DNA of 64,000 bases from assembly GCA_030448225.1 (NCBI GenBank), contig JAUJNJ010000006.1:36330-100329 (forward strand), in the 5' to 3' direction. Below the pieces are notes generated by a model. The model made no database searches. It was not told where the DNA came from and saw nothing but the letters and a program-made list of their open reading frames with translations. This stretch comes from Phycisphaerae bacterium. GTDB taxonomy: Bacteria > Planctomycetota > Phycisphaerae > Tepidisphaerales > Tepidisphaeraceae. This document shows positions 53,866 to 63,600 of this stretch, in pieces. The translations under genes and the position numbers were made by a program. How positions within the stretch are numbered: position 1 is the stretch's first letter; each line of letters starts with the position of its first letter.

Positions 53866-53888
53866 CATAGTTTCTATGAGATCCATAG
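53866..53888. promoter_or_regulatory. Operator-like dyads between the yeiH-like and lysR genes
   Basis: CATAG-TTT-CTATG-AGATC-CATAG contains two overlapping perfect dyads (53866-53878 and 53874-53888). It lies 14 to 37 bases before the LysR start, in an A/T-rich stretch that stands out from the GC-rich surroundings. It overlaps the -35 to -10 space of the likely LysR promoter, as expected for autoregulation. Confidence 0.6.
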
Positions 53889-53890
53889 GT

Positions 53891-53896
53891 TAACGT
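53891..53896 (+). promoter_or_regulatory. Possible -10 box (TAACGT) of the LysR gene
   Basis: TAACGT ends six bases before the ATG at 53903, and no ribosome binding site is visible, matching the leaderless layout of other genes here. Confidence 0.35.
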
Positions 53897-53902
53897 TATG
53901 AA

Positions 53903-54925
53903 ATGAACCGTAACCATCTGGCCCTCTTTCGTGCCGTCGGTGAGGCGGGGGGATTCTCCCGCGCGGCCCGCAAGCTCCTGGTGAGCCAGCCGTCGGTCTC
54001 GCTTCAGGTGGCGGAACTGGAAGTGGCGCTCGGCGTGAAGCTCTTCGACCGAGTGCCCCGCGGCGTCCGGCTCACCGGGGCGGGAGAGTTACTCCTCGGC
54101 TACGCCCGCCGCATCGGTGCGCTGGAGGAGGAGGCGTCGCGCGCGGTGCGGGAACTCCTCGGGCTCCAGCGCGGCCGGCTCGTGATCGGCGCGAGCCTCA
54201 CGATCGGCTCGTACGTGCTCCCGCCCGTGCTGGGAGACTTCCGCCGCCGGCACCCGAAGGTCGAACTCGCCCTCGAGGTCGCCAACACGCGCGAAATCGA
54301 GCGGCGCCTCGGCTGCGGCGAGTTCGACCTCGGGTTCACCGAGGGCCCGGCCGAGAGCGGCGGCTTCGAGGCCGAGGCGTTCGCGGAGGACGAGCTGGTC
54401 GCCATCGCGCCGCCGGATCACCCGTTCGCGCGGCGCGGCCGGGCGGTGACGGCGCGGGAGTTTTGCGCGCAGCCGATGATCCTGCGAGAGGTCGGGTCGG
54501 GCACGCGGGCGGTGGTCGAGCGGGCGTTCGCGTCCGTCGGCCTCGCGCCCGCGCCGGCGATGACGCTCGGCGGCACCGAGGCGATCAAGGGGGCCGTCGC
54601 GTGCGGCGCGGGCGTGGCGCTCGTCTCCGCGCTCGCGATCGTGACGGAACTGGCGGCCGGCACCCTCGCGCGCATCCGGCTGAGCGACCTGCGAGTCCGC
54701 CGGCCCCTCTACCGCCTGGCCCCCGGGGGCCGAACCGATGGGCGTGCGGCGGCCGAGTTCCTGAACGTGCTGCGCGTGTCCGGCCCTCGCCCTGTCGACG
54801 TCCGCCGGCACCCCGCGCGACCGCCGGCGGCCCGGCGCGCGGTGCAACCGAAATCGCCGGAGGCCGCTGGCGGGTCCGGCAACGTCGGTGGACAACCCAA
54901 GGGCCGACGATCACGTGCCGTGTGA
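53903..54925 (+). CDS. LysR-family transcriptional regulator
   Basis: The 340-residue product starts with the helix-turn-helix HLALFRAVGEAGGFSRAARK, then LLVSQPSVSLQVAELEVALG and VKLFDR. The effector domain follows (LVIGASLTIGSYVLPPVLGD, FRRRHPKVELALEVANTREI, LVAIAPPDHPFARRGRAV and GGTEAIKGAVACGAGVALVS), closest to the CbbR/CysB/YeiE branch. The last 50 residues are Pro/Arg-rich and beyond the usual end. It is divergent from a YeiH-type exporter gene that it most likely controls, along with itself. Confidence 0.93.
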   Translation: MNRNHLALFRAVGEAGGFSRAARKLLVSQPSVSLQVAELEVALGVKLFDRVPRGVRLTGAGELLLGYARRIGALEEEASRAVRELLGLQRGRLVIGASLTIGSYVLPPVLGDFRRRHPKVELALEVANTREIERRLGCGEFDLGFTEGPAESGGFEAEAFAEDELVAIAPPDHPFARRGRAVTAREFCAQPMILREVGSGTRAVVERAFASVGLAPAPAMTLGGTEAIKGAVACGAGVALVSALAIVTELAAGTLARIRLSDLRVRRPLYRLAPGGRTDGRAAAEFLNVLRVSGPRPVDVRRHPARPPAARRAVQPKSPEAAGGSGNVGGQPKGRRSRAV

Positions 54926-54994
54926 TGGCCTGCCCGCGAACTTTGAATCGATGAGGTTCCCGGTCACCTCCCGTCACGCGGCGGACGGCCCGCG

Positions 54995-55200
54995 CGTGGT
55001 GATCGCGGAGCAAGGACGACGTCCCCGTGATTGCGACGCGTGGCACGTACGACAACACCTACGTCGGCGTCATCCGGTTCGACGACGATGGAAAGCCCGA
55101 ATCGCTTCGTCGAGTTACTTTGATTCCATCGCCCTCGTCCGCGCATTCGGCGAACCCGCGAAGCTCAAGGAGAACTTCAACGTGGGCGAGGGGGGCACGC
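54995..55200 (+). pseudogene. SnoaL/NTF2-like protein remnant
   Basis: Pieces in two frames read DDVPVIATRGTYDNTYVGVI, RFDDDGKPESLR, then YFDSIALVRAFGEPAKLKEN, with FNVGEGG near the end. The motif TYxNxYVGVIRFDDDGK...YFDSIAL is characteristic of the C-terminal half of SnoaL-like (NTF2 fold) proteins. The N-terminal half is absent, so this is probably a fragment; a frameshift also lies near 55110. Confidence 0.6.
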
Positions 55201-55580
55201 TAACCTGGCGCCGCTACAGAAGAGCCCATGACCAGTGCGCGACAACGACAAGCCCGACGGCAATCCGCCCGCCCCGACTTCCGACTCCCGCCGGAGCGGG
55301 CCGGGCGACCGGCTTCCGCTAGTCAGTCGGGAGTCGCGACCCGCGTAAACCGTCGTCGCGCAGGAGATCCGGGGCGTGCTCCACGGGGCAAACGGTCGGC
55401 CCGAAGCCGGACGGCGATTGAACGACGCGGGCACTTGCTCCCACGGTTCTCCCGAAGGCGGGTCGCTACGCAATTCGCCGCGATGCTCTGGAGTCGGCCG
55501 GTGTGGCGAAGTGCAACGCGGAGGCCCGTATCCACGCTGCGGTGACGTTCGCCAGACCCTTTTCGGTGGTTCAACCCGTT
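55201..55580. other. Intergenic region, nothing recognised
   Basis: No coding motif is visible. The element CTTGCTCCCACGG (55434-55446) matches one at 50433-50445. The region follows a decayed gene and precedes the stop of the epimerase gene on the opposite strand. Confidence 0.35.
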
Positions 55581-56549
55581 CTAGCCCGTGCGTCGGGCGC
55601 GGTGCGATTCTTGCGGCGAGACGTAGGCCGGGTCGTGCGCGAACGGCAGGGGCCGGCCTTCGCGCAGCGCGTCGAGCACGGCGGCGAAGTCGGTTTCGGC
55701 CCGGAAGCCGATCGCGCGCTCGGCCCGTGAGGCGTCGTAGACGCGGCCGATGACGGGCGGGAGCGACCAGCCGCGCGACGCGTAGAGCGCCGCGGCGTCG
55801 GGGTAGAGGCGACGGATCACCGCCGCTGCGTCGCGCCTGAGCGCCGCCGCGTCATCGCGCGAGAACGGCGTCGGCGCGGAGACGACGAGGGCCTCGAAGC
55901 CGACCGCCGGCGCCCGCTCCAGCGCGAGCAGGTGCGCGCGGGCCGCGTCCTCCACCGTCAGCCGGCGGTAGAGCAGCTCATTAGCCTTCAGGTTCTCGCC
56001 CGGGGGTTGGCGGTGCGTGTCGTCCTCTTCGGGGAAGAAGCGGGGCGTCCGCAGCGCGACGCACGCCAGGCCGTGCTCGAGGTGGAACGTGCGGCACAAC
56101 CCCTCGGCGGCGAGCTTCGTCACGCCGTAGACGTTGCGCGGCTCGAGCGGGCCGAACGACTCGTCCATCCACGCCGCCGCCGCGCCCTCCTCCGCGCGCA
56201 CGGCCGGGCTGACCATGAGCGACGTCGTGGACGTGAACACGAAGCGGCCGACGCCGGCGGCGACGGCCGCCCGCAGCAGGTTGAGGGTGCCGGTCACGTT
56301 CACGTCGACGAACGCCTGCGCCGGGTGACGCGCGAGGTCGGGCTTGTGCAGCGCGCCGGCGTGTATCACCGCGTCGACGCCGGGTTCGAAAGCACGCTCG
56401 ACCGCCGCGGGATCGGCAACCGAGCCGACGACGCCCGTGTCACGGCCGGGAGCGACGTCGACGCCGACGACCCGGTGCCCGGCGTCGCGCAGGAGCGGCG
56501 CCAGGAAACGGCCGAGCCAACCCGAGGAGCCGGTGAGCAGAACTCGCAT
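55581..56549 (-). CDS. NAD-dependent sugar-nucleotide epimerase/dehydratase
   Basis: An extended SDR enzyme of 322 residues. The nucleotide fold is MRVLLTGSSGWLGRFLAPLL (GxxGxxG) with VVGVDVAPGRDTGVVG. FVFTSTTSLMVSPAVR and the catalytic YGVTK (in PRNVYGVTKLAAEGLCRTF) follow. The C-terminal part, FLEAR-like in relatives, is AIGFRAETDFAAVLDALREG. It differs from GalE proper and its substrate is unknown. It is intact. The tRNA-Arg gene lies 195 bp upstream on the same strand. Confidence 0.85.
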   Translation of the reverse strand: MRVLLTGSSGWLGRFLAPLLRDAGHRVVGVDVAPGRDTGVVGSVADPAAVERAFEPGVDAVIHAGALHKPDLARHPAQAFVDVNVTGTLNLLRAAVAAGVGRFVFTSTTSLMVSPAVRAEEGAAAAWMDESFGPLEPRNVYGVTKLAAEGLCRTFHLEHGLACVALRTPRFFPEEDDTHRQPPGENLKANELLYRRLTVEDAARAHLLALERAPAVGFEALVVSAPTPFSRDDAAALRRDAAAVIRRLYPDAAALYASRGWSLPPVIGRVYDASRAERAIGFRAETDFAAVLDALREGRPLPFAHDPAYVSPQESHRARRTG

Positions 56550-56705
56550 CCCATTCGACTACCGTCACGCGAAAGGCTACGCAAGGTTTGGAGCGCGCGG
56601 ACGGCGTCGGGATCGCCGGTCGCGGTCTCGCGTCCATCTGCCGCCGCTGATCCGCTGCAACGGCACGCCGGGGGGTGAAGTTCGGTACGTGATTCAGTAT
56701 GCCGC

Positions 56706-56731
56706 GAGGAGCCCGGCGTCCGTAGCTCCTC
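56706..56731 (-). terminator. Hairpin after tRNA-Arg
   Basis: GAGGAGC and GCTCCTC form a seven-bp stem with a 12-base loop, 12 bp past the tRNA 3' end on the minus strand. There is no T run, so this is only a possible terminator. Confidence 0.4.
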
Positions 56732-56743
56732 ATCCCGTCCAAA

Positions 56744-56817
<74 letters not shown>

Positions 56818-57139
56818 GTCGCCACACCCTAGGGCGGCGGGCCGCCGGAAGGCTGAACGAACCGTCTCCTCCCCCAATCCAGAAGCACGATCGATCAGGA
56901 TGACGGCGGCTCGGCGAGGCGCTTTCGATTATCCGCATATCAGCCGTGGAATCCAGATGGCTGACGACCCGCCCAAGTCCGCTCTTGTCTCGCATTGGAG
57001 CCGCCGGCTGATGTGTGACAACTGATTCGGCCCAACTCGGATGTGCCGGAGTCCGGCTTCGCTGCCGTCTCGGGGGTACGTCGCTCGCGCGACGCAAGCG
57101 GCGCCCGGCGGCCGAGGCGATCGCGGGCGACGGGCCGAC
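56818..57139. other. Intergenic region between two tRNA genes
   Basis: No gene recognised in this stretch; the promoter of tRNA-Arg should be within it. Confidence 0.35.
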
Positions 57140-57169
57140 AAAAAGAGCCGGAGAGGTGATCTCCGGCTC
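57140..57169 (-). terminator. Intrinsic terminator of tRNA-Pro
   Basis: On the minus strand GAGCCGGAG and CTCCGGCTC form a nine-bp stem with a seven-base loop, followed directly by TTTTT. It begins 18 bp past the tRNA-Pro 3' end and is the most classical terminator in the window. Confidence 0.85.
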
Positions 57170-57187
57170 CTTCTGCTGCTGATCAAG

Positions 57188-57262
57188 TCGGGGCGACAAG
57201 ATTCGAACTTGCGACCTCTAGACCCCCAGTCTAGCGCTCTAACCAAACTGAGCTACGCCCCG
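57188..57262 (-). tRNA. tRNA-Pro (GGG)
   Basis: A 75-base tRNA on the minus strand: acceptor CGGGGCG/CGCCCCG with discriminator A, D arm TAGCTCAGTTTGGTTAGAGC, anticodon arm CTAGA-CTGGGGG-TCTAG (anticodon GGG) and T arm GCAAG-TTCGAAT-CTTGT. CCA is not encoded. Confidence 0.97.
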
Positions 57263-57465
57263 GGGTGCGTCAATGCGTTGCTACAGGGGCAAGAACGATA
57301 TCGCGCGGGCGGGGTGGGGTCAAGGGACCGGCCGTGCGCGGGCGGCTCGTCGTCGGCGCGTACCGGGCGTCGGGCGTCGCGCGTCCGGCGGTGCCGGTGG
57401 TGAATTGTTTCCGCCGGTGGGCCTGATATCCTCCGGGCCCGACCCCTCAGGAGCTCGCAGCGCGC

Positions 57466-58703
<1,238 letters not shown>

Positions 58704-58811
58704 GTGGGGCGTTGCGAACGATCGTCTTCGTTCTCTTGGCCCTTCGGTCCAGTCGCGAAACGGTGGGCGGTGGGTCGGCGACAGATGACTCGATCCGCGC
58801 GTCGGGACGGG

Positions 58812-59333
58812 TCAGGGATTCGACCCTTCCTTCACCGGGCATTCGAGCGTCTTGCACATCAGCCACATGCCGGAGTTGTGGGTTCGACCTGTTCGAGGCG
58901 GTAGCCCATCTTGCGGTAGAAGCCGACCGCCCGCTCGTTCGTCGGCGAGACGTGGAGCCGGAGGCGGGCGGCCTCCCAACTGCGGAAGTATCGCTCGGCG
59001 TAGTCGTGGAGCAGGCGGCCGTAGCTCGGCCGCGAAAGCGACCGGCGACGTAGAACAGGTTCACGTAGCCAACGTTCAGCCCGTACGGCACCTGCAGTTC
59101 GAGTTGGCCGACGCACTCGGCGCGCGGTAGGCCAGGACGTGCCCGTCCGGGTATTCCTCGATCCGCGACCGCAGCCAGTTCACGTACGACGACTCCCCCT
59201 TGAACCGCGCGTCGCTGCCGAAGCTCGCGACGCACGCGTCGACGTGGTGCGCGACGGCCAGGCGGACGTCGCGCCGCAGGTCGATCGTGCGGTAGGTGAG
59301 GATGGGGGCGGCGTCGGCTCCACGACACCCCAT
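58812..59333 (-). CDS. GNAT-family N-acetyltransferase, frameshifted
   Basis: The ATG at 59333 begins GCRGADAAPILTYRTIDLRR. ARFKGESSYVNWLRSRIEEY, PDGHVLAYRA, CVGQLELQVPYGLNVGYVNL and FYVAGRFRG follow. Another frame continues YGRLLHDYAERYFRSWEAAR and LRLHVSPTNERAVGFYRKMG, which are the acetyl-CoA binding and C-terminal GNAT motifs. A further shift probably lets it end as MWLMCKTLECPVKEGSNP at 58812. At least three indels are needed. The restored length is about 174 residues. The substrate is unknown. It converges on purD. Confidence 0.78.
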
Positions 59334-59657
59334 AGCTTGCCACGCCCCGGGCGCAAAAGCAACATTGAAGCGCAGCCCGCGGGTGGTCTGATGCGGCGCG
59401 GGCGGACGCCACGGGAGCGGCGCCCCGCGGGTATAAGTACGGGACCGGAAGCGAGTCGAGACGCGTCCACGGGAACTTCGATCGCGGCGGGCGGAGTCGA
59501 GGCTTCGCTCGTCCGGGATCGGGCTTCCGCCCGAGGCTATAAAGCCCCTGGGTCTCGGCAATTAGTCAAATCGCTGTGACGCACCGAATCGCCTCCGTTA
59601 CGCGTCGGGTGCTGCCGTCATTTGGTTGAGGTGTACCGTCTCAAACGAGGAACCCGC
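59334..59657. other. Divergent intergenic region with a small perfect hairpin
   Basis: TCGGGC-TTCC-GCCCGA (59519-59534) is a perfect stem. The region separates the GNAT gene from the isomerase-like gene and must hold both promoters. No gene is seen. Confidence 0.4.
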
Positions 59658-60565
59658 ATGTCGTCGTTTCCGTCCCGCCGAACGTTTCTGAACCGCACCG
59701 TCGCCGCGACGCTGCTCGGTCCCGCCGCCGCGCTGTCGACGAGCCCGCCGCTCGCGGCCGACGAGGCGAAGGCGTACCCGCGGCTGCGCAAGGCCGTGAA
59801 GTTCGGCATGATCGACATCAAGGGGTCGGTGCTGGCGAAGTTCGAGCTCATCAAGTCGCTCGGCTTCGAGGGCGTCGAACTCGACAGCCCGAGCGGCGTG
59901 AACCGCGACGAGGCGCTGGCCGCGAAGCGGAAGACCGGCATCGACATCCACGGCGTCGTCGACTCGATCCACTGGGACGTCCGCCTCTCCGATCCCGACG
60001 CCGCCGTGCGCGCCAAGGGGCTCCAGGGCCGCGCACCGCGATCGCCGACTGCGCGCGTTCTACGGCGGCACCACCGTGCTCCTCGTGCCCGGGAAGGTGT
60101 CGAACCCGAAGACCGAGAACTTCGACCAGGTCTGGCAGCGATCGGCCGACGAGGTCCGCAAGGCGATCCCGGCGGCGAAGGCCGCGGGCGTGAAGATCGC
60201 GATCGAGGTCGTGTGGAACGACTTCCTCGACGACGCCGCAGCACCTCGTGAAGTACGTCGACGAGTTCCAGGACCCGGCCGTCGGCGCCTACTTCGACAT
60301 CAGCAACATGATCAAGTACGGCGTGCCGCCGGCCGACTGGATCCGCGCCCTGGGGCCGCGGATGCTGAAGTTCGACTTCAAGGGGTACAGCCACCAGAAC
60401 AAGTGGGTGAAGATCGGCGAGGGGGACGAGAACTGGCCCGAGGTGCGAAAGGCGCTGGCCGAGGTGAAGTACGACGGCTGGGCCACGTCCGAGGTCAACG
60501 GCGGCGGCCGCGAACATCTGCAGGACGTCGCGGCACGGATGGACAAGGTCCTCGGCCTAGCGTGA
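59658..60565 (+). CDS. Tat-exported sugar phosphate isomerase/epimerase-like TIM barrel, frameshifted
   Basis: A twin-arginine signal (FPSRRTFLNRTVAATLLG) opens the product. The barrel then reads VKFGMIDIKGSVLAKFELIK, SLGFEGVELDSPSGVNRDEA and TGIDIHGVVDSIHWDVRLSD. After a shift near 60030, LLVPGKVSNPKTENFDQVWQ and VKIAIEVVWNDFLDD follow. After another near 60238, VKYVDEFQDPAVGAYFDISN and MLKFDFKGYSHQNKWVKIGE follow. This is the AP-endonuclease-2-like/xylose isomerase-like fold (PF01261), common in planctomycetes with unknown sugar substrates. AGGAAC is a weak ribosome binding site. The stop is at 60563-60565. Confidence 0.86.
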
Positions 60566-60579
60566 TCGGAGCATCTTCT

Positions 60580-60661
60580 TAGCCACCGATGGGGCACCGG
60601 TGAACACCGATAGAAACGGATTCCCTTTCATCGGTGTTCATCGGTGCCCCATCGGTGGCTA
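60580..60661. repeat. Long hairpin repeat, family A (CACCGAT units), copy 2
   Basis: Two 32-base arms (60580-60611 and 60630-60661) match with one mismatch around an 18-base loop. The left arm starts TAGCCACCGATGGGGCACCG and goes on with AACACCGAT. It begins 14 bases after the isomerase-like stop and ends 49 bases before the next start. Confidence 0.9.
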
Positions 60662-60709
60662 GATTCCAGGTTCGAACGATGTACTTTTAGCGGCGGCCGG
60701 CACGGCCGC

Positions 60710-61603
60710 ATGGAGCGACCGCTGCGACACGTCCCGCGCCTGACCCGCCTCTGTCTGATCGCGCTCATCGCGTGCGCGCCGGCGACCGCCGCCCGGGCCG
60801 ACGCCACCGACGATCGCCTCGGCCGCGCCCGTGCGGCGCTCGCGGCCGGCGACTACGAGGCGGCCATGGCCCTCGCGACCGAGGCCGTGACCGCCGCGCC
60901 GAAGGACGCGCGTCCATATCTCTTTCGCGCCGGCCTCCACGACGCCCTGGGCGCGCCCGAGGAGGCGCTGGCCGACTACGACAAAGTCGTCGAGCTGCGC
61001 CCGAAGGACGCCAACGCGTACCAGCGGCGGGGCGTCGCCCGCTTCAAGCTCGGGCGCGTGAAGGAGTCGGCCGCCGACTTCGACAAGGTCGTCGCGCTGC
61101 GACCGGCCGAGAAGGCGTACCACTGGCAGCGGGGGATCTCGCTCTACTACGCCGGGGAGTACGAGGCGGGGCGCGAGCAGTTCGAGCAGCACCAGACGGT
61201 CAACCCGAGCGACGTGGAGAACGCCGCGTGGCACTTCCTGTGCGTCGCCCGCGTGGAGGGCGTCGAGCAGGCGCGCGCGTCGCTCATCCCGATCGTCGGC
61301 GACGCGCGGGTGCCGATGGCGCAGATCCACGCCCTCTACGCCGGCAAGGCCAAGCCCGACGACGTGATCGCCGCCGCCACCGCCGGCGCGCCGGCCCCCC
61401 AGCGCCTGCGCGACCAACTGTTCTACGCCCACCTCTACGTCGGCCTCTACCACGAGGCCGCCGGCGACGCGAAGGCGGCCAAGCGGCACATCGACCTCGC
61501 CGCCGGCGAGTTCGCACAGCCGCATTACATGGGCGACGTCGCCCGCGTTCACGCCAAGCGCCTCGAGCCCAAGCCCCCGGCCGCGAGTGAGCCAAAGAAG
61601 TAG
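60710..61603 (+). CDS. Exported TPR-repeat protein
   Basis: The 297-residue product has a signal peptide (RLTRLCLIALIACAPATAARA). Three TPR units follow: ARAALAAGDYEAAMALATEA, RAGLHDALGAPEEALADYDK and RRGVARFKLGRVKESAADFD, with a fourth less regular (YYAGEYEAGREQFEQH). The second half (AWHFLCVARVEGVEQARASL, then LYVGLYHEAAGDAKAAKRHI) resembles NlpI-like lipoprotein TPR domains. It probably mediates protein contacts in the periplasm. The ATG at 60710 is the first sensible start. It is intact. Confidence 0.85.
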   Translation: MERPLRHVPRLTRLCLIALIACAPATAARADATDDRLGRARAALAAGDYEAAMALATEAVTAAPKDARPYLFRAGLHDALGAPEEALADYDKVVELRPKDANAYQRRGVARFKLGRVKESAADFDKVVALRPAEKAYHWQRGISLYYAGEYEAGREQFEQHQTVNPSDVENAAWHFLCVARVEGVEQARASLIPIVGDARVPMAQIHALYAGKAKPDDVIAAATAGAPAPQRLRDQLFYAHLYVGLYHEAAGDAKAAKRHIDLAAGEFAQPHYMGDVARVHAKRLEPKPPAASEPKK

Positions 61604-61700
61604 CATCGCTAGCTCGCACGCGCCCGCGCGCGCAAAGTCCGTCCATAGCCGCGGAAACTCCGCAGCCGTCGCCGCGTCCAAGGCGGCGGAGGATCACGCC

Positions 61701-62357
61701 ATGCGTCGCGCGCTCTCGCTCGAAGTTCTTCGCGTCGAAAATCCGTGCACGCAGCCTTGGGATGCCATGCGCGGCGACGGCCGCACCCGGTTCTGCGAGG
61801 GGTGCCAGTTGCACGTCCACAACCTCTCGGCGATGCCGCGGGACGAGGCCGAGCGGCTCGTGTGTGAAGCGTCGGGGCGGCTCTGCGTCCGATACGAGGT
61901 GGCGGCGGACGGCGCGGTCATGACGCTCGACTACCAGGAGCCGCGCGGCCGCCGCGGCGGGTGGCGGTTTTGGACGGCAATCGGGGCGGTGGGGGCGCTG
62001 CTCGCGGGTGCGGCTCAGGCGATCATGAGCGGGCGACAGCAGCAGACGGTCATGATCGCGGGGGCCATCACTCGCCCGGTCACGGTGGCGCCCGTGCCGG
62101 TCGGGCGGGCGGATCCGACGTGGCGGATGGGATCGCCGGCCACGGGTGTTGTCATGGGTGACGTCGCGAGCGGACCGGCGCCAGCGGCGACGCCCGTGGA
62201 CGCCGCGACCCGTACCGCCGAGCAGGCGCCGCCTGCCGCCGCCGACAAAGGAGATGACGGTGCCGGCCGCACAATCAGCGCCGCCAGCGCCGCCGCCCCC
62301 GCCCGTGACGGTGACCGGCCTGGCGCGGCGGGCGCACTTGCCCCGGCCGTCGATTGA
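61701..62357 (+). CDS. Membrane protein with conserved CxxxW...FCxxC N-terminal motif
   Basis: The 218-residue product starts RRALSLEVLRVENPCTQPWD and continues AMRGDGRTRFCEGCQLHVHN and LSAMPRDEAERLVCEASG. This Cys-Trp-Met...FCxxC...V-x-N/D-S-M pattern recurs in proteins of planctomycetes and Bacteroidetes and looks like a small metal-binding domain; its role is not known to me. A helix follows (WTAIGAVGALLAGAAQAIM), then an Ala/Pro-rich tail. The ATG at 61701 has GGAGG eight bases upstream. It lies between the TPR gene and a methyltransferase gene. Confidence 0.7.
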   Translation: MRRALSLEVLRVENPCTQPWDAMRGDGRTRFCEGCQLHVHNLSAMPRDEAERLVCEASGRLCVRYEVAADGAVMTLDYQEPRGRRGGWRFWTAIGAVGALLAGAAQAIMSGRQQQTVMIAGAITRPVTVAPVPVGRADPTWRMGSPATGVVMGDVASGPAPAATPVDAATRTAEQAPPAAADKGDDGAGRTISAASAAAPARDGDRPGAAGALAPAVD

Positions 62358-62372
62358 GCGACACTGCGGCCG

Positions 62373-63407
62373 ATGAGTCCCCAAACCGACCCGACCCCGA
62401 TCATCGAGCATTTCCGCGGCGACCACGCGACCGAGATCCTCGCCGCCGCCGTCTCGTACTTTGACCTCTTCGACCGCCTCGGCGCGGGGCCGCTGGCGCT
62501 GGACGAGCTGGCCCACGAGTTGGGGATCGAGCGGCGGCCGGCGGTCGTGCTGGTGACGGCGCTGCGCGCGATGGGCCTGCTGACGCGCCACGCCAGCGGC
62601 CGGCTCGACCTCACCGCGGTGGCGCGCGAGCACCTGCTGCCGGGCGGGCCGTTCTACATCGGCGACTACCTCGGCCTCGCCAGCGACTCGGCCGGCGTGC
62701 TCGACATGGTCGAGCGGCTACGCACGAACAAGCCGTCGGGCGCGCGGCCGGACGAGGGGGCGGCGTACATCTTCAAGGAGGGGATGGACTCGGCGATGGA
62801 GTCCGAGGCGACCGCGCGCCGCCTCACGCTGGCGCTGGCCGGCCGGGCCCGCAACGTCGCGCCGGTGCTGGCCGAGCGGCTGCCGCTCCCGGGCGCGCGC
62901 CGCCTGCTCGACGTCGGCGGCGGAACGGGCATTTACAGCGTGGAGCTGCTCCGCAAGAACCCGGACCTGCGCGCGGTCGTGTGGGACCGGCCCGAGGTGC
63001 TGAAGGTCGCCCGCGAGCTCGCCGCCGACAGCGGCGTCGCCGGGCGGCTGGAGTTCGTGCCGGGCAACATGTTCGCCGACGAGCCGCCCGGGCCCTGCGA
63101 CACGATCCTGCTCTCGAACGTGCTGCACGACTGGGACGAGCCGGAGTGCCAGTCGATCGTCGCCCGCTGCGCCGCCGCCCTCGCGCCCGGCGGGCGGCTG
63201 CTCGTACACGACGTGTTCCTGAACGACGAGCTCGACGGCCCGCTCCCGATCGCCCTCTACTCCGCCGCGCTCTTCTCCCTCACCGAGGGCCGCGCCTACA
63301 GCGGCGCCGAGTACCGCGCGATGCTCGCGAAAGCCGGCCTCCGCCCCGAGCCGATCGTGCCCACGCTCATCCACTGCTCGGTGCTGCCCGCGCGCAAGCC
63401 CGCTTAA
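62373..63407 (+). CDS. O-methyltransferase (winged-helix dimerisation plus SAM domain)
   Basis: The 344-residue product has an N-terminal dimerisation domain (ILAAAVSYFDLFDRLGAGPL, then LDELAHELGIERRPAVVLVT). The SAM-binding domain carries RRLLDVGGGTGIYSVELLRK (motif I), EFVPGNMFADEPPGPCDTIL and LSNVLHDWDEPECQSIVARC, and AALAPGGRLLVHDVFLNDEL follows. This is the PF00891 class that methylates hydroxyl groups of small molecules. The target is unknown. It begins 15 bp after the previous stop, so the two are likely co-transcribed. It is intact. Confidence 0.9.
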   Translation: MSPQTDPTPIIEHFRGDHATEILAAAVSYFDLFDRLGAGPLALDELAHELGIERRPAVVLVTALRAMGLLTRHASGRLDLTAVAREHLLPGGPFYIGDYLGLASDSAGVLDMVERLRTNKPSGARPDEGAAYIFKEGMDSAMESEATARRLTLALAGRARNVAPVLAERLPLPGARRLLDVGGGTGIYSVELLRKNPDLRAVVWDRPEVLKVARELAADSGVAGRLEFVPGNMFADEPPGPCDTILLSNVLHDWDEPECQSIVARCAAALAPGGRLLVHDVFLNDELDGPLPIALYSAALFSLTEGRAYSGAEYRAMLAKAGLRPEPIVPTLIHCSVLPARKPA

Positions 63408-63421
63408 CAAACCGAAATCAA

Positions 63422-63577
63422 CCGCAGAGGCGCAGAGAACGCGGAGGAATGCAAAAGACGTAAGAAGTGTTAGCCACAGATGGGGCACAGATGAACACAG
63501 ATTAGGTGAAGAAGATTCCTCCGCTTCTCCTCATCCGTGTTCATCCGTGCCCCATCTGTGGCTCAACTCCTCTGCGG
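63422..63577. repeat. Outer hairpin arms (CCGCAGAGG/CCTCTGCGG) around a family A hairpin
   Basis: CCGCAGAGG (63422-63430) is followed by CGCAGAG and CGCGGAGG units, like the left arm of family B. Its perfect complement CCTCTGCGG lies at 63569-63577. Between them is a complete family A hairpin (63471-63563), giving a nested structure. Confidence 0.6.
63471..63563. repeat. Long hairpin repeat, family A (CACAGAT units), copy 3
   Basis: The left arm (63471-63502) starts TAGCCACAGATGGGGCACAG and has three CACAGAT units where copy 2 has CACCGAT or CACCGGT. The right arm (63533-63563) is its complement with two T-to-C differences, which are G-U pairs if read from the minus strand. It lies between the convergent methyltransferase and PA14 genes. 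Confidence 0.88.
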
Positions 63578-63600
63578 ACCACCAGCCGGCACGGCCGTCG

